From Hespellia sp. (GTDB taxonomy: Bacteria; Bacillota; Clostridia; Lachnospirales; Lachnospiraceae), in contig JAQUVD010000006.1 of the NCBI GenBank assembly GCA_028693555.1, positions 1 to 64,000 on the forward strand: 64,000 nucleotides of DNA, read 5' to 3'. Both the position numbers and the translations under genes were made by a program. Every line of letters begins with the position of its first letter. The first letter of the stretch is position 1. Below the pieces are notes generated by a model. That model saw only the letters and a list, made by a program, of their open reading frames with translations, was not told where the DNA came from and made no database searches. Positions 35,919-44,034 of the stretch are shown in pieces.

Positions 35919-36422
35919 ATGTTTGCAGTAGGAGATTATATTGTATATGGAAATAACGGCGTGTGTCTGGTCGAAAAAGTAGGGTCACTCGAATCCGCAA
36001 TTGCCTCAAAGGATAAGGTGTATTATACGTTGTCACCGTGTTATACGAAAGGCAGCACCATCTTCATACCCGCTGATAACACAAAGGTGCTGATGCGTCC
36101 GGTGATGACAAAACAGGAATGTCTCAATCTGATCGGTGAGATGAAAGAGATGGAAGATTTGTGGATTAAGGATGAGAAAAGCAGGGAAGCGGAGTATAAG
36201 CAGGCATTGCAGAGTGGCGAGGCGGCAGAACTTGTAAAAGTCATAAAGACCATTTACAAAAGGAAAGAGTCACGAATAGCCGAGGGAAAGAAGATCACAT
36301 CAACGGATGAAAAGTATTGTCATATGGCAGAGGAACGCTTGTATGGGGAACTTGCAGTAGCTTTTGGAATGAAGAAAGAAGAGATGCCGGAATTTATTGA
36401 AGACTGCATCAAAGAATCATGA
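35919..36422 (+). CDS. CarD-family transcription regulator
   Basis: The 167-aa protein begins with a CarD/TRCF-RID Tudor-like domain (residues 1-~65: FAVGDYIVYGNNGVCLVEKV, TIFIPADN) followed by a helical C-terminal part. CarD proteins bind the RNA polymerase beta subunit and stabilise open complexes. GGAGG precedes the ATG. It overlaps the YibE/F gene by four bases, so it may be part of that operon. Target promoters are not known. Confidence 0.88.
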   Translation: MFAVGDYIVYGNNGVCLVEKVGSLESAIASKDKVYYTLSPCYTKGSTIFIPADNTKVLMRPVMTKQECLNLIGEMKEMEDLWIKDEKSREAEYKQALQSGEAAELVKVIKTIYKRKESRIAEGKKITSTDEKYCHMAEERLYGELAVAFGMKKEEMPEFIEDCIKES

Positions 36423-37552
36423 TGAAGGATCGCACTTTTTTTGACAGACACAGGCTGCAGATAGGACTATTTACCGTACTACTGGTAATAGTCTTTTTTG
36501 CATTTCATGACTCTTTTTTATACTCGAAGACCATTGGAAAGGTAACGGAAGTCCATACAGAAACAAGTGGAAATGCAACGAATTACAATACCGATAACGA
36601 TGCAGCAAAAGAGACACTGTACACACAGACTTTGATGGTTAAGCTCTTGAATGGTAAATATAAAGGCCAGAAAATCAAGGTGAGCAGCGACTATGCATTT
36701 TCAAGGATTGATTCAGAAAAATATTGCAGAGGAGACCGCGTATTTTTGAATGTCAAGGGAGAAGACAAGGTGGAATCAGCGACAATCAGCGGCGTAAAGC
36801 GTGACCAGTATGCGGTCCTTCTCGTGGCCGTCCTTATTTTTTTAGTTCTGTGTATTGCTGGAAAAAGAGGTGTGCGCGCCATTGCGTCCCTGCTGCTCAA
36901 CATCGGGATCTTTGCATACAGCATGTTCCTGTATGAGAAAGGTGCAGATCTGGTGAAGATGAGCTATCTTCTGGTTGTCATCTTTACCGTTGCGACGGTC
37001 CTGATTGTGAATGGACCAAACAGGCGAAGCTTTGCCGCCATCCTTTCTACGCTGCTCACGACGTTCTTTGCAATCGGGGTCTTCTATCAGGCGCTTCATT
37101 TTGGCGGCGAGATTGATTATGCATCACTGGATTACGTGACGGGCGGCCAGGATGTTGAGACAATCTTTCTGGCAGGAATCTGTCTGACAAGCCTTGGTGC
37201 GGTTATGGACGTTGCAATCTCCATTGCTGCCGGGCTGAATGAAGTGATGGAGAAAAAGCCGGATGTGAAACTGCGCCAGCTCTTGACGTCGGGACGCGAG
37301 ATCGGATACGATATTACAGGGACGATGGTCAATGTGCTGTTCTTTACATACGTATGTGGTCTGTTTCCGGTTCTGATTATCAAGCTAAAGAACAGCATCC
37401 GCCTGTTGACGATTGTTCGTCTGCAGATTCCGTTTGAAATCGCAAGGTTTCTCATAGGTGGAATCTCTATCCTGCTCGCAATTCCGATGTCTATTGTTGT
37501 GACGACAGTAGTGCTGAAATTACGCAGGCGTAAAAAGGAGGTGCAGTCATGA
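36419..37552 (+). CDS. YibE/F-family membrane protein
   Basis: The 377-aa protein has one N-terminal membrane segment (~14-31), an extracellular beta-rich part (~37-130), then six to seven helices with the YibE/F features ILVLCIAGKRGVRAI, SLGAVMDVAISIAAGLNE and ITGTMVNVLFFTYVCGLFP. Function of the family is unknown. The stop overlaps the next gene by ATGA, which encodes a partner with the same motifs. Confidence 0.85.
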   Translation: MMKDRTFFDRHRLQIGLFTVLLVIVFFAFHDSFLYSKTIGKVTEVHTETSGNATNYNTDNDAAKETLYTQTLMVKLLNGKYKGQKIKVSSDYAFSRIDSEKYCRGDRVFLNVKGEDKVESATISGVKRDQYAVLLVAVLIFLVLCIAGKRGVRAIASLLLNIGIFAYSMFLYEKGADLVKMSYLLVVIFTVATVLIVNGPNRRSFAAILSTLLTTFFAIGVFYQALHFGGEIDYASLDYVTGGQDVETIFLAGICLTSLGAVMDVAISIAAGLNEVMEKKPDVKLRQLLTSGREIGYDITGTMVNVLFFTYVCGLFPVLIIKLKNSIRLLTIVRLQIPFEIARFLIGGISILLAIPMSIVVTTVVLKLRRRKKEVQS

Positions 37553-38904
37553 GTATGATTCTGATTCTGGCAGTCATATTTTTTCTCCTGATGCTTCTGG
37601 TTGGCGGCGAGCGCGGCGCGATTTCGTTTATCGCGCTTTGTGGAAATGCGGCAGTTCTCGTGCTGTCCGTGCTGCTTATGACGGCAGGCTTTCATCCCAT
37701 TCTGATTACGGCTGTGGCGGCAGCATTTATCAATGCAATTACACTGGTCTATCAGAACGGACGCAATACAAAGACCTTTGCGGCGTTGATTTCTTCGGGG
37801 ATCATGATTGCCGTGCTGTTCTTATGGGTACTTTTTCTGTCCGGCCGTATGCATCTGGAAGGGTTAAATGAGATTGATCTGCAGGGGGATTTCCCGGTGT
37901 ATTATTCTTTTAACATTCAGATCAACATGGCACAGGTTGCGGTGGCAATGATTATCATCGGGCTTCTCGGTGCAGTGATGGATACGGCAGTTGCAGTCTC
38001 CTCGGCACTCTACGAGGTGCATCGGCATACACCGGAGCTGACAGCGAAAGAATTATTTCAATCCGGTATCGTGATTGGAAAAGATATTTTAGCAACAACG
38101 CTGAATACACTATATTTTGCATACATCGGTGAGAGCATGATGCTTCTCTTATATTTGCGGAAATATAATTATTCCCTCGTGAGCATGATGAATTCGAAAG
38201 CATTTCTTGAAGAATTTACATGTATCATGGTCAGCGCAATCGGGTGTATGCTGATTATTCCGCTGAGTGCGGCAGTGTCGGCGAAGCTGTTTCGGGCAGA
38301 GAAGGGGATAAATTTGGACGAACAGAAAAGACAAGTAAGAAAACAGATGAAAAAGATTTCTGCAGGTTTGACGCAAAAGTACCGCAGGCATGCAGACGCA
38401 GCCATAACAGATCAGGTGTTGAAGCTGTCACAATATCAGTCTGCGCAGACTCTTTTTTGCTTCGTGTCCCTGCCGGGCGAGGTTGACACTTCGGGAATCC
38501 TTGCAGACGCATTCGCAAATGGAAAGAGCGTGTGTGTGCCGAAATGCATCTCCGATGGAGTGATGAAGGTATATCAGATCAAATCACAGGAGGAACTCGA
38601 AGAAGCCGGGGCGTATCACATCCTAGAACCAAAAGGCAGGACCGGGCAGGAACATCCGGGTGAGAATGGGTGCGTAGCACCAGAAGAGATTGAACTGGCA
38701 ATTATTCCGTGTGTGTCCTGCAGCAGAGATGGAAAGAGGCTTGGACATGGCGGCGGATATTATGACCGTTATCTTGCACAGACCAGTGCATACAAAGTGG
38801 TCGTGTGCCGGGAAAAAGAAATGTGTGAAGAGATTCCGGTGGATGCACATGATGTGGAAATGGATCTTGTCATTACGGAAAATCACATAAAGAAAATCAC
38901 ATAA
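37549..38904 (+). CDS. Fusion of YibE/F membrane protein and 5-formyltetrahydrofolate cyclo-ligase
   Basis: Residues 1-~245 are a YibE/F-type membrane domain (LVGGERGAISFIALCGN, LLGAVMDTAVAVSSALYEV, GKDILATTLNTLYFAYIG). Residues ~257-451 form a 5-FCL domain with QVRKQMKKISAGL at its start, FVSLPGEVDTSGIL and the signature IPCVSCSRDGKRLGHGGGYYDRYL. The latter converts 5-formyl-THF to methenyl-THF. The join is in frame with no stop between. A TTG at 38314, preceded by AAGGGG, could serve as an internal start giving a free cytosolic 5-FCL. Confidence 0.85.
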   Translation: MSMILILAVIFFLLMLLVGGERGAISFIALCGNAAVLVLSVLLMTAGFHPILITAVAAAFINAITLVYQNGRNTKTFAALISSGIMIAVLFLWVLFLSGRMHLEGLNEIDLQGDFPVYYSFNIQINMAQVAVAMIIIGLLGAVMDTAVAVSSALYEVHRHTPELTAKELFQSGIVIGKDILATTLNTLYFAYIGESMMLLLYLRKYNYSLVSMMNSKAFLEEFTCIMVSAIGCMLIIPLSAAVSAKLFRAEKGINLDEQKRQVRKQMKKISAGLTQKYRRHADAAITDQVLKLSQYQSAQTLFCFVSLPGEVDTSGILADAFANGKSVCVPKCISDGVMKVYQIKSQEELEEAGAYHILEPKGRTGQEHPGENGCVAPEEIELAIIPCVSCSRDGKRLGHGGGYYDRYLAQTSAYKVVVCREKEMCEEIPVDAHDVEMDLVITENHIKKIT

Positions 38905-38920
38905 AAAGGAGGAAAGCAAC

Positions 38921-39748
38921 ATGTTAAAAACAATGAAAAATGAAAGAGCGAGTGCGACATTTGACACACGCGGCGTGCATCTACAGTCATTTCAGGTGGA
39001 TGGCAAAGAATACTTATGGCAGAGAGATCCGAAGTACTGGGCAAAGACCGCACCCGTACTGTTTCCGTATATCGGAGCAGTCCCGGATGCGGCGCCGGTG
39101 GAAATCTATGGAAAACCGGTTCAGATGCCAAGGCACGGATTTATCAAAGATACAGAGATGACATGCGTGAAGGACGAAGCGACCTGCCAGATCTACGAGA
39201 CATCGGATAACGATGTCACATGGGAGATGTATCCATTTCATTTCAAATTCACAGCATGTTATGAGCTGCAGGAGGAAAAACTGGTATTATCTTATACGGT
39301 GGAGAATACAGGAGAGGAAGAAATGCCATTTGTCATTGGAGGACATCCGGCGTTTTTCTGCCCGATGAACGAAGGGGAGCAGTTCTCGGATTATGAGATT
39401 ATCTTTAACAGGAAAGAAAATGATCCCGCGTTGATTGATGGTCAGATTCTGCCGCTTTCGTATGAGCTGTTCCCAATTGATGCACACATCGTGGATGACT
39501 GTAATTCAGATATGATCTCACTGGTTCATAAAGAGAGCGGGCGGGGAATTGAATTCGAATTCGACCCATTCAAGATGATGGCAATCTGGTCGCCGCCACA
39601 TAAGAATGCACCGTTTGTGTGTCTGGAACCTTGGAATAATGGGACATTCGAGACATTGCAGAATGTAGAATTTACAGAGAAAAAACATCTGCAGAGACTG
39701 CAGGCGGGGGAAAAGAAGACCTACAGATTTTCAATCAAACCGGTATAA
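38921..39748 (+). CDS. Aldose 1-epimerase family protein
   Basis: The 275-aa protein has the galactose-mutarotase fold of the LacX/YphB branch: YLWQRDPKYWAKTAPVLFP (split over residues 30-48), MPRHGFIKD with a conserved His, FVIGGHPAFFCP with the catalytic-type His, and the acid in CLEPWNNGT near the C-terminus. It would interconvert alpha and beta anomers of a hexose, but the sugar is not known. GGAGG precedes the ATG, and a terminator follows. Confidence 0.85.
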   Translation: MLKTMKNERASATFDTRGVHLQSFQVDGKEYLWQRDPKYWAKTAPVLFPYIGAVPDAAPVEIYGKPVQMPRHGFIKDTEMTCVKDEATCQIYETSDNDVTWEMYPFHFKFTACYELQEEKLVLSYTVENTGEEEMPFVIGGHPAFFCPMNEGEQFSDYEIIFNRKENDPALIDGQILPLSYELFPIDAHIVDDCNSDMISLVHKESGRGIEFEFDPFKMMAIWSPPHKNAPFVCLEPWNNGTFETLQNVEFTEKKHLQRLQAGEKKTYRFSIKPV

Positions 39749-39756
39749 ACGTAAGA

Positions 39757-39789
39757 AAATGGACAGTGCGCGATTGCGGCTGTCCATTT
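39757..39789. terminator. Bidirectional terminator hairpin
   Basis: Arms AAATGGACAG (39757-39766) and CTGTCCATTT (39780-39789) with a 13-nt GC-rich loop, flanked by A- and T-rich bases, between the convergent epimerase and GntR genes. Confidence 0.75.
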
Positions 39790-39800
39790 CCCTATACGTC

Positions 39801-40505
39801 CTAATAATAAATCGGTCTTGACCCGTTGATGGAATCCTTCATAACCTGATTGATATGTGCCTCCGCGGCAGCTAAATTCCTTTCGTTGATCAACCGGCAC
39901 AGCTTGATATTATTTTGATAAAGAACTTCTGCACCGTACAGTGTGAAGTAGCGTTCCCACAAGGTGGTGATTGGAACTTTAAATGAAGAGATGATAAGCG
40001 GAATCAGGGTATTGCCGGAGAGAATGGAGAATTCGTGCTGGAAATTGTATACAAGCTCGGCAGCACTCTCCTGTGTCTGTGCACTCCGGAGTTCTTCGGC
40101 GTAACGAGTCAGTATACTAAGTTCATCCGGCGTAATCTTGTCGATACATAATCGAAGCGCCATGACATCAACGGCAATGGCGAGCTCAAGGATTGACTTA
40201 ATCTCATCGTCACGAAGCTTTCCACCATTATAATTCATGATGGAGGCAAGTGTCTCAAAGTTGCCGTCCCGGCGATAGTCCGCAACAAAAGTGCCGACTC
40301 TTGGCTTGATTGCGAGAAAGCCACGACGGGCAAGCTCTACAATACCGCTGTTGACAACCGCACGGCTGACATTCATCGAGTCAGCGAGCTCACGCTCTGG
40401 CGGGAGCTTCTCGCCAACGGCAAGTTTTCCGGAAAGAATCGAAGATTCTAATTCCTGGATAAATAAATCCTTCAAAGAAGGAGCACTGATTTTTTTAAAT
40501 TCCAT
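39801..40505 (-). CDS. FadR-type GntR transcription regulator (FCD domain)
   Basis: The start is ATG at 40503-40505 (reverse), behind AAGAGGA; an in-frame start further out (40538) would run into the operator. The 234-aa protein has a GntR winged helix (~1-75: LKDLFIQELESSILSGKL, KLPPERELADSMNVSRAVVNSGIVELA) and an FCD ligand-binding domain (~90-225) with FQHEFSILSGN and a C-terminal AEAHINQVM. FCD domains often bind a metal plus an organic acid; two of the usual metal histidines are visible, the middle His (EHR) is not. Palindromic sites upstream of it and upstream of csoR suggest control of itself and the cobalt uptake operon. Confidence 0.85.
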   Translation of the reverse strand: MEFKKISAPSLKDLFIQELESSILSGKLAVGEKLPPERELADSMNVSRAVVNSGIVELARRGFLAIKPRVGTFVADYRRDGNFETLASIMNYNGGKLRDDEIKSILELAIAVDVMALRLCIDKITPDELSILTRYAEELRSAQTQESAAELVYNFQHEFSILSGNTLIPLIISSFKVPITTLWERYFTLYGAEVLYQNNIKLCRLINERNLAAAEAHINQVMKDSINGSRPIYY

Positions 40506-40531
40506 GATGATCTGTCCTCTTTTTCTGGTAC

Positions 40532-40542
40532 TGGTCATACCA
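40532..40542. promoter_or_regulatory. FadR/GntR-type operator 1 (own gene)
   Basis: TGGTCATACCA, matching the FadR-family pattern TGGTnnnACCA. It lies between the -10 box (40559-40564) and the ribosome binding site of the GntR gene. Confidence 0.7.
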
Positions 40543-40558
40543 CGTTTCGTTGAGTCTT

Positions 40559-40587
40559 ATTATAAATGCTGAATGATGAAAAAACAA
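40559..40587 (-). promoter_or_regulatory. Promoter of the GntR regulator
   Basis: Reverse strand: TTGTTT (40582-40587), 17-bp spacer, TATAAT (40559-40564). Confidence 0.65.
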
Positions 40588-40605
40588 GAGAGGCACCGTG
40601 AAAAA

Positions 40606-40634
40606 TTGACATAAAAATCAAATGATGATAAGAT
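40606..40634 (+). promoter_or_regulatory. Promoter of the csoR-cbiMQO operon
   Basis: TTGACA (40606-40611), 17-bp spacer, TAAGAT (40629-40634). The GntR-type operator 2 lies 27 bp downstream of the -10 box. Confidence 0.75.
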
Positions 40635-40661
40635 TCACTCCATAAGAGATGAAATAACTGC

Positions 40662-40672
40662 TGGTCATACCA
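40662..40672. promoter_or_regulatory. FadR/GntR-type operator 2 (cobalt uptake operon)
   Basis: TGGTCATACCA, identical to the site at 40532-40542 and 130 bp from it. It sits just before the AGAAGGAG ribosome binding site of csoR, in the position expected for a repressor. Confidence 0.7.
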
Positions 40673-40685
40673 GAAGGAGATACAC

Positions 40686-40997
40686 ATGACAGAAAAACAT
40701 ACGCACGAACATATACACGAACATACACATGGACATACACATACCCACACAAAAGAAGTGTTGGACCGTCTCGCGCGGGCTTCGGGGCATTTGAGCAAGG
40801 TACGCTCCATGGTTGAAAATGGGGAAGACTGTACTGAAGTATTGATTCAGCTTGCCGCTGTCAAGTCTGCACTCAACAACACCGGAAAAGTGATATTGAA
40901 AGATCATATCGGACATTGTCTTGTTGATGCAGTCGAGGAAAATGACATGCAGGCAATCGAAGAACTCAATAAAGCAATTGACCGTTTTATGAAATAA
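40686..40997 (+). CDS. CsoR/RcnR-family metal-sensing repressor with His-rich N-terminus
   Basis: The 103-aa protein belongs to the CsoR/RcnR (DUF156) family. Residues 5-21 are an alternating His tail with nine histidines. The core starts at VLDRLARASGHLSKVRSMVE. The ligand positions read Cys49, His74 and Cys78 (with His77 beside), i.e. the C-H-C set of copper sensor CsoR and nickel sensor InrS rather than the RcnR set. The His tail and location before cbiM argue for cobalt or nickel sensing. It starts the cobalt uptake operon. Confidence 0.88.
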   Translation: MTEKHTHEHIHEHTHGHTHTHTKEVLDRLARASGHLSKVRSMVENGEDCTEVLIQLAAVKSALNNTGKVILKDHIGHCLVDAVEENDMQAIEELNKAIDRFMK

Positions 40998-41010
40998 AAA
41001 GAAAAAACAT

Positions 41011-41017
41011 CCCCCCC
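41011..41017 (+). promoter_or_regulatory. C7 tract, possible CsoR/RcnR-type operator
   Basis: A run of seven C (41011-41017) followed by AAGGG lies in the 94-bp gap between csoR and cbiM. Operators of this family have a G/C-tract of about this length. The flanking TACT/AGTA-type arms of classical RcnR sites are not clear, so this is tentative. Confidence 0.35.
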
Positions 41018-41091
41018 AAGGGCTTACGAAGTACGACAACACTCCGCTATAATAAAGTGGTACAAAAGGAAGCAATGAGGAGGATATTTTT

Positions 41092-42090
41092 ATGCATATG
41101 GCAGACGCTTTGATCAGCCCGGCAGTGGCAGGAACGATGTACGCATGTTCCGCAGTGGCAGCAGGCTATTCGATCAAAAAAGTAAGATTAGAGGCAGATC
41201 CGAAGAAAGTTCCTGTGATGGGAGTGATGGGTGCCTTTGTATTTGCAGCACAGATGATTAATTTCACGATTCCGGGGACCGGATCTTCGGGACATTTATG
41301 CGGCGGCATGTTGTTGACAGCACTGCTCGGACCATACGCAGCATTTCTAACCATGATAGGCGTGTTATTGATACAATGCCTGATGTTCGCGGACGGAGGG
41401 CTGCTCGCTCTTGGATGCAATATATGGAACATGGCATTCTACGGATGCTTTTTGGGATATTTCCTGTTATGGAAGCCAATCACATCAAAGAGCGCAACCA
41501 GAGGACGGATTATCGCAGCGTCCATTTTAGGGAGCATCATTTCTTTACAGTTTGGTGCGTTTAGTGTTACAATAGAGACATTATTATCCGGGATCACAGA
41601 CCTGCCATTCTCGGTGTTCGTTGGTACAATGCAGCCAATTCATCTGGCAATCGGACTCGTGGAAGGCTTGATTACGGCGGCGGTTCTTGTCTTTGTGTAT
41701 GAATCAAGACCGGAGATGCTGTATCAGATTCAGACAGAGAAGAAAGAAAAGCTGTCATTCAAGAAGACGCTTGTTATTTTATCCGTTTGTTTTGTGGTCA
41801 TTGCCGGCGTGATTTCTCTCTTTGCATCCTCCCATCCGGACGGACTGGAGTGGTCCATTGAGAAGATTACAGGAAGCACAGAATTAGATGCAGCGCAGCA
41901 GTCCATTTACAATACAAGCGAGAAGGTACAGGAGCACACAGCAATCCTGCCGGACTATGCATTCAAGGGCAGCGATTCTGCATTAGGAACATCGGTATCC
42001 GGTATCGTCGGATCGGTGGTTGTACTTGTGCTTTGCGGCGGAGCATGCTGGATCTTTACAAAGAATAAACGAAAGAAAGCAGATGCATGA
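41092..42090 (+). CDS. cbiM: Cobalt ECF transporter S component CbiM with CbiN-like C-terminus
   Basis: The 332-aa protein begins MHMADALISPAVAG, the CbiM start, where the N-terminal Met-His (M1-H2) chelates the metal ion, so ATG 41092 must be the start. About seven helices follow. The last ~95 residues add a helix, an extracellular loop with the CbiN signature SSHPDGLEWS (~252-261) and a final helix, i.e. CbiM and CbiN in one chain. The gene overlaps cbiQ by ATGA. Confidence 0.94.
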   Translation: MHMADALISPAVAGTMYACSAVAAGYSIKKVRLEADPKKVPVMGVMGAFVFAAQMINFTIPGTGSSGHLCGGMLLTALLGPYAAFLTMIGVLLIQCLMFADGGLLALGCNIWNMAFYGCFLGYFLLWKPITSKSATRGRIIAASILGSIISLQFGAFSVTIETLLSGITDLPFSVFVGTMQPIHLAIGLVEGLITAAVLVFVYESRPEMLYQIQTEKKEKLSFKKTLVILSVCFVVIAGVISLFASSHPDGLEWSIEKITGSTELDAAQQSIYNTSEKVQEHTAILPDYAFKGSDSALGTSVSGIVGSVVVLVLCGGACWIFTKNKRKKADA

Positions 42091-42857
42091 GCAAATTAAG
42101 CGGCGCATATTATGAAATACATCATATGGAACAGTTAGCAAACGAAGACCAGTGGGTGAATCGCATTCATCCACTGGTTAAACTCGTTATAACGGTCCTT
42201 TATATCATGACGGTCGTGTCGGTCCACAAATACAATCTTGCACGGATATTAATTCTCGGGGTCTATCCCATTGCCATGTTCATTCTCGGCGAAATTTCAT
42301 TTGCAGACAGCATAAGGCGCGTACGCCTGATTCTTCCACTGGTATGTATTGTGGGAATCTTCAATCCGTTTTTCGACAGACAGGTGATCGCCCATATTGG
42401 AAATATAGCAATCACCACGGGGATGATTTCCATGGTGACACTCATTTTAAAAGGTGTGTACACAGTCTTTGCAACATACATTCTCGTTGCAACAACAACC
42501 ATTGAGAAAATATGTTACGCGATGCGTCTTGTGCATATTCCCGGAATCTTAGTGACGCAGATTCTATTGACCTATCGTTACATCAGCGTGTTACTCAAAG
42601 AAGCCAACACGATCATGCAGGCATATCTGCTTCGGGCACCACATCAGAAGGGGGTACAGATGAAGGTCTGGGGCTCCCTCGTGGGTCAGCTTCTTCTGCG
42701 GAGCATCGATCGCGCTGATAATGTCTACGCAAGCATGACATTGAGGGGGTATCACGGCGAATTTTGCTATGCGAGACAGAAAAAATGCAGCGGAAAAGAT
42801 TATGCGTACCTGTTGCTTTGGGTGGCAGTATTCGGTATACTGAGATATATCATATAA
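42087..42857 (+). CDS. cbiQ: Cobalt ECF transporter transmembrane component CbiQ
   Basis: CbiQ couples the ATPase to CbiM. The 256-aa membrane protein has several helices, the coupling-helix pattern LTYRYISVLLKEANTIMQAYLLR (split around residues 165-187) and SIDRADNVYASMTLRGYHG near the C-terminus, with the A-R-G type motif. It overlaps cbiM and precedes cbiO by 32 bp. Confidence 0.92.
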   Translation: MSKLSGAYYEIHHMEQLANEDQWVNRIHPLVKLVITVLYIMTVVSVHKYNLARILILGVYPIAMFILGEISFADSIRRVRLILPLVCIVGIFNPFFDRQVIAHIGNIAITTGMISMVTLILKGVYTVFATYILVATTTIEKICYAMRLVHIPGILVTQILLTYRYISVLLKEANTIMQAYLLRAPHQKGVQMKVWGSLVGQLLLRSIDRADNVYASMTLRGYHGEFCYARQKKCSGKDYAYLLLWVAVFGILRYII

Positions 42858-42889
42858 GATAAGCGGACAAAGACAGACAAGGGGATACT

Positions 42890-43621
42890 ATGAGTCATAT
42901 TCATATAGACATCGAACACGTAAGCTTCGGCTACGAAACAAATCAAAACGTCCTGAACGATATTACATTCACCGCCCATGAGAACGAATCTATCGGGATC
43001 ATCGGCGCGAACGGAATGGGAAAGTCTACACTTCTGAAGCTTTTGGTCGGGCTGGAGCTTCCGACAAAAGGTTCCATTTATGTGGAAGAGATTCCTGTGA
43101 TAAGGGAAATGCTTCCGAAAGTCAGAGAGAAGATCGGCTATGTTTTTCAGGACTCGGAAAGTCAGCTTTTCATGAATACAGTAAAAGAAGATATTGCATT
43201 TGCACCGCGTAACTACGGGCTGCCGGAGGAAGAGGTGCAGGCGCATGTGCAGCGCGCGATGGAGCGCACACATATACAACATCTGAAGGATAAATCTATC
43301 TATAAATTGTCAGGCGGCGAGAAGAAGCAGGTGGCAATTGCCACGATATTAGCGATGACGCCGGATATCATCCTCATGGATGAACCTACGGTCGGTTTAG
43401 ATCCGCAAAACCGACGCAACCTGATCAAAATCTTAAACGAATTCAACCATTTAAAGCTGATTGCATCGCATGATCTGGATATGGTATACGATACCTGTAA
43501 TCGGGTCATTCTAATTGCAGACGGGCAGATTGCGGCGGATGGAATACCGCAGAAGATCCTGACCGACAAAGAATTATTAGAGTGCAATCATCTGGAACTG
43601 CCACTTCGATTTCAGGCATAA
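42890..43621 (+). CDS. cbiO: Cobalt ECF transporter ATPase CbiO
   Basis: The 243-aa ATPase has Walker A GANGMGKST (~38-46), the Q-loop VFQDSESQLF with FAPRNYGLPEEEV typical of ECF ATPases, signature KLSGGEKKQVAIAT and Walker B IILMDEPTVGLD. Only one ATPase gene is present, so it should form a homodimer. Forms the cobalt importer with cbiMN and cbiQ. Confidence 0.93.
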   Translation: MSHIHIDIEHVSFGYETNQNVLNDITFTAHENESIGIIGANGMGKSTLLKLLVGLELPTKGSIYVEEIPVIREMLPKVREKIGYVFQDSESQLFMNTVKEDIAFAPRNYGLPEEEVQAHVQRAMERTHIQHLKDKSIYKLSGGEKKQVAIATILAMTPDIILMDEPTVGLDPQNRRNLIKILNEFNHLKLIASHDLDMVYDTCNRVILIADGQIAADGIPQKILTDKELLECNHLELPLRFQA

Positions 43622-43630
43622 GGAGCAGCT

Positions 43631-43969
43631 ATGAACCGCAAAAAAAATGATGTTATTTTAATTGGCGCAGTTTTGATGATTGCTGCAGCCGCGCTTGCTG
43701 CAGTGTTTTATTTTCACAAGCCGGGAGAAAAAGTAATCGTTACCGTTGACGGTGAGGAATATGGAAGATACGATTTGAACGAAGATCAGACGATACAGAT
43801 TGACACGGATGCCGGCAGTAACACACTGACGATAAAAGACGGCAGGGCGGATATGACAGATGCCGACTGTCCGGATCAGATCTGTGTCAGAGAGTCGCCA
43901 CTGGAGGATGATACGCCGGGGACAATTGTCTGTCTTCCACACAAACTTATTGTTGAAATGAAACAATAA
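43631..43969 (+). CDS. NusG domain II-containing membrane-anchored protein
   Basis: The 112-aa protein has one N-terminal membrane segment (~8-27) and a small beta domain (~35-110) of the NusG-II type, with the pattern NTLTIKDGRADMTDADCPDQICV and CLPHKL (partly quoted; two cysteines at the DCPDQIC site and one before LPHK). It starts 9 bp after cbiO and probably shares its transcript. In clostridia such proteins often sit with Rnf or ECF transporter genes; their role is not known. Confidence 0.85.
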   Translation: MNRKKNDVILIGAVLMIAAAALAAVFYFHKPGEKVIVTVDGEEYGRYDLNEDQTIQIDTDAGSNTLTIKDGRADMTDADCPDQICVRESPLEDDTPGTIVCLPHKLIVEMKQ

Positions 43970-44034
43970 GTGGTGAAGTTTGAAAAGAAGTGATATAATG
44001 GAGATACAAAATAGGACGAAAAAGAGGCGAAAAG

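Noticed and set aside
42090-42110. B12 or Ni/Co riboswitch in front of the cobalt transporter genes
   Set aside because: The gaps before csoR, cbiM and cbiQ are short and show no B12 box.
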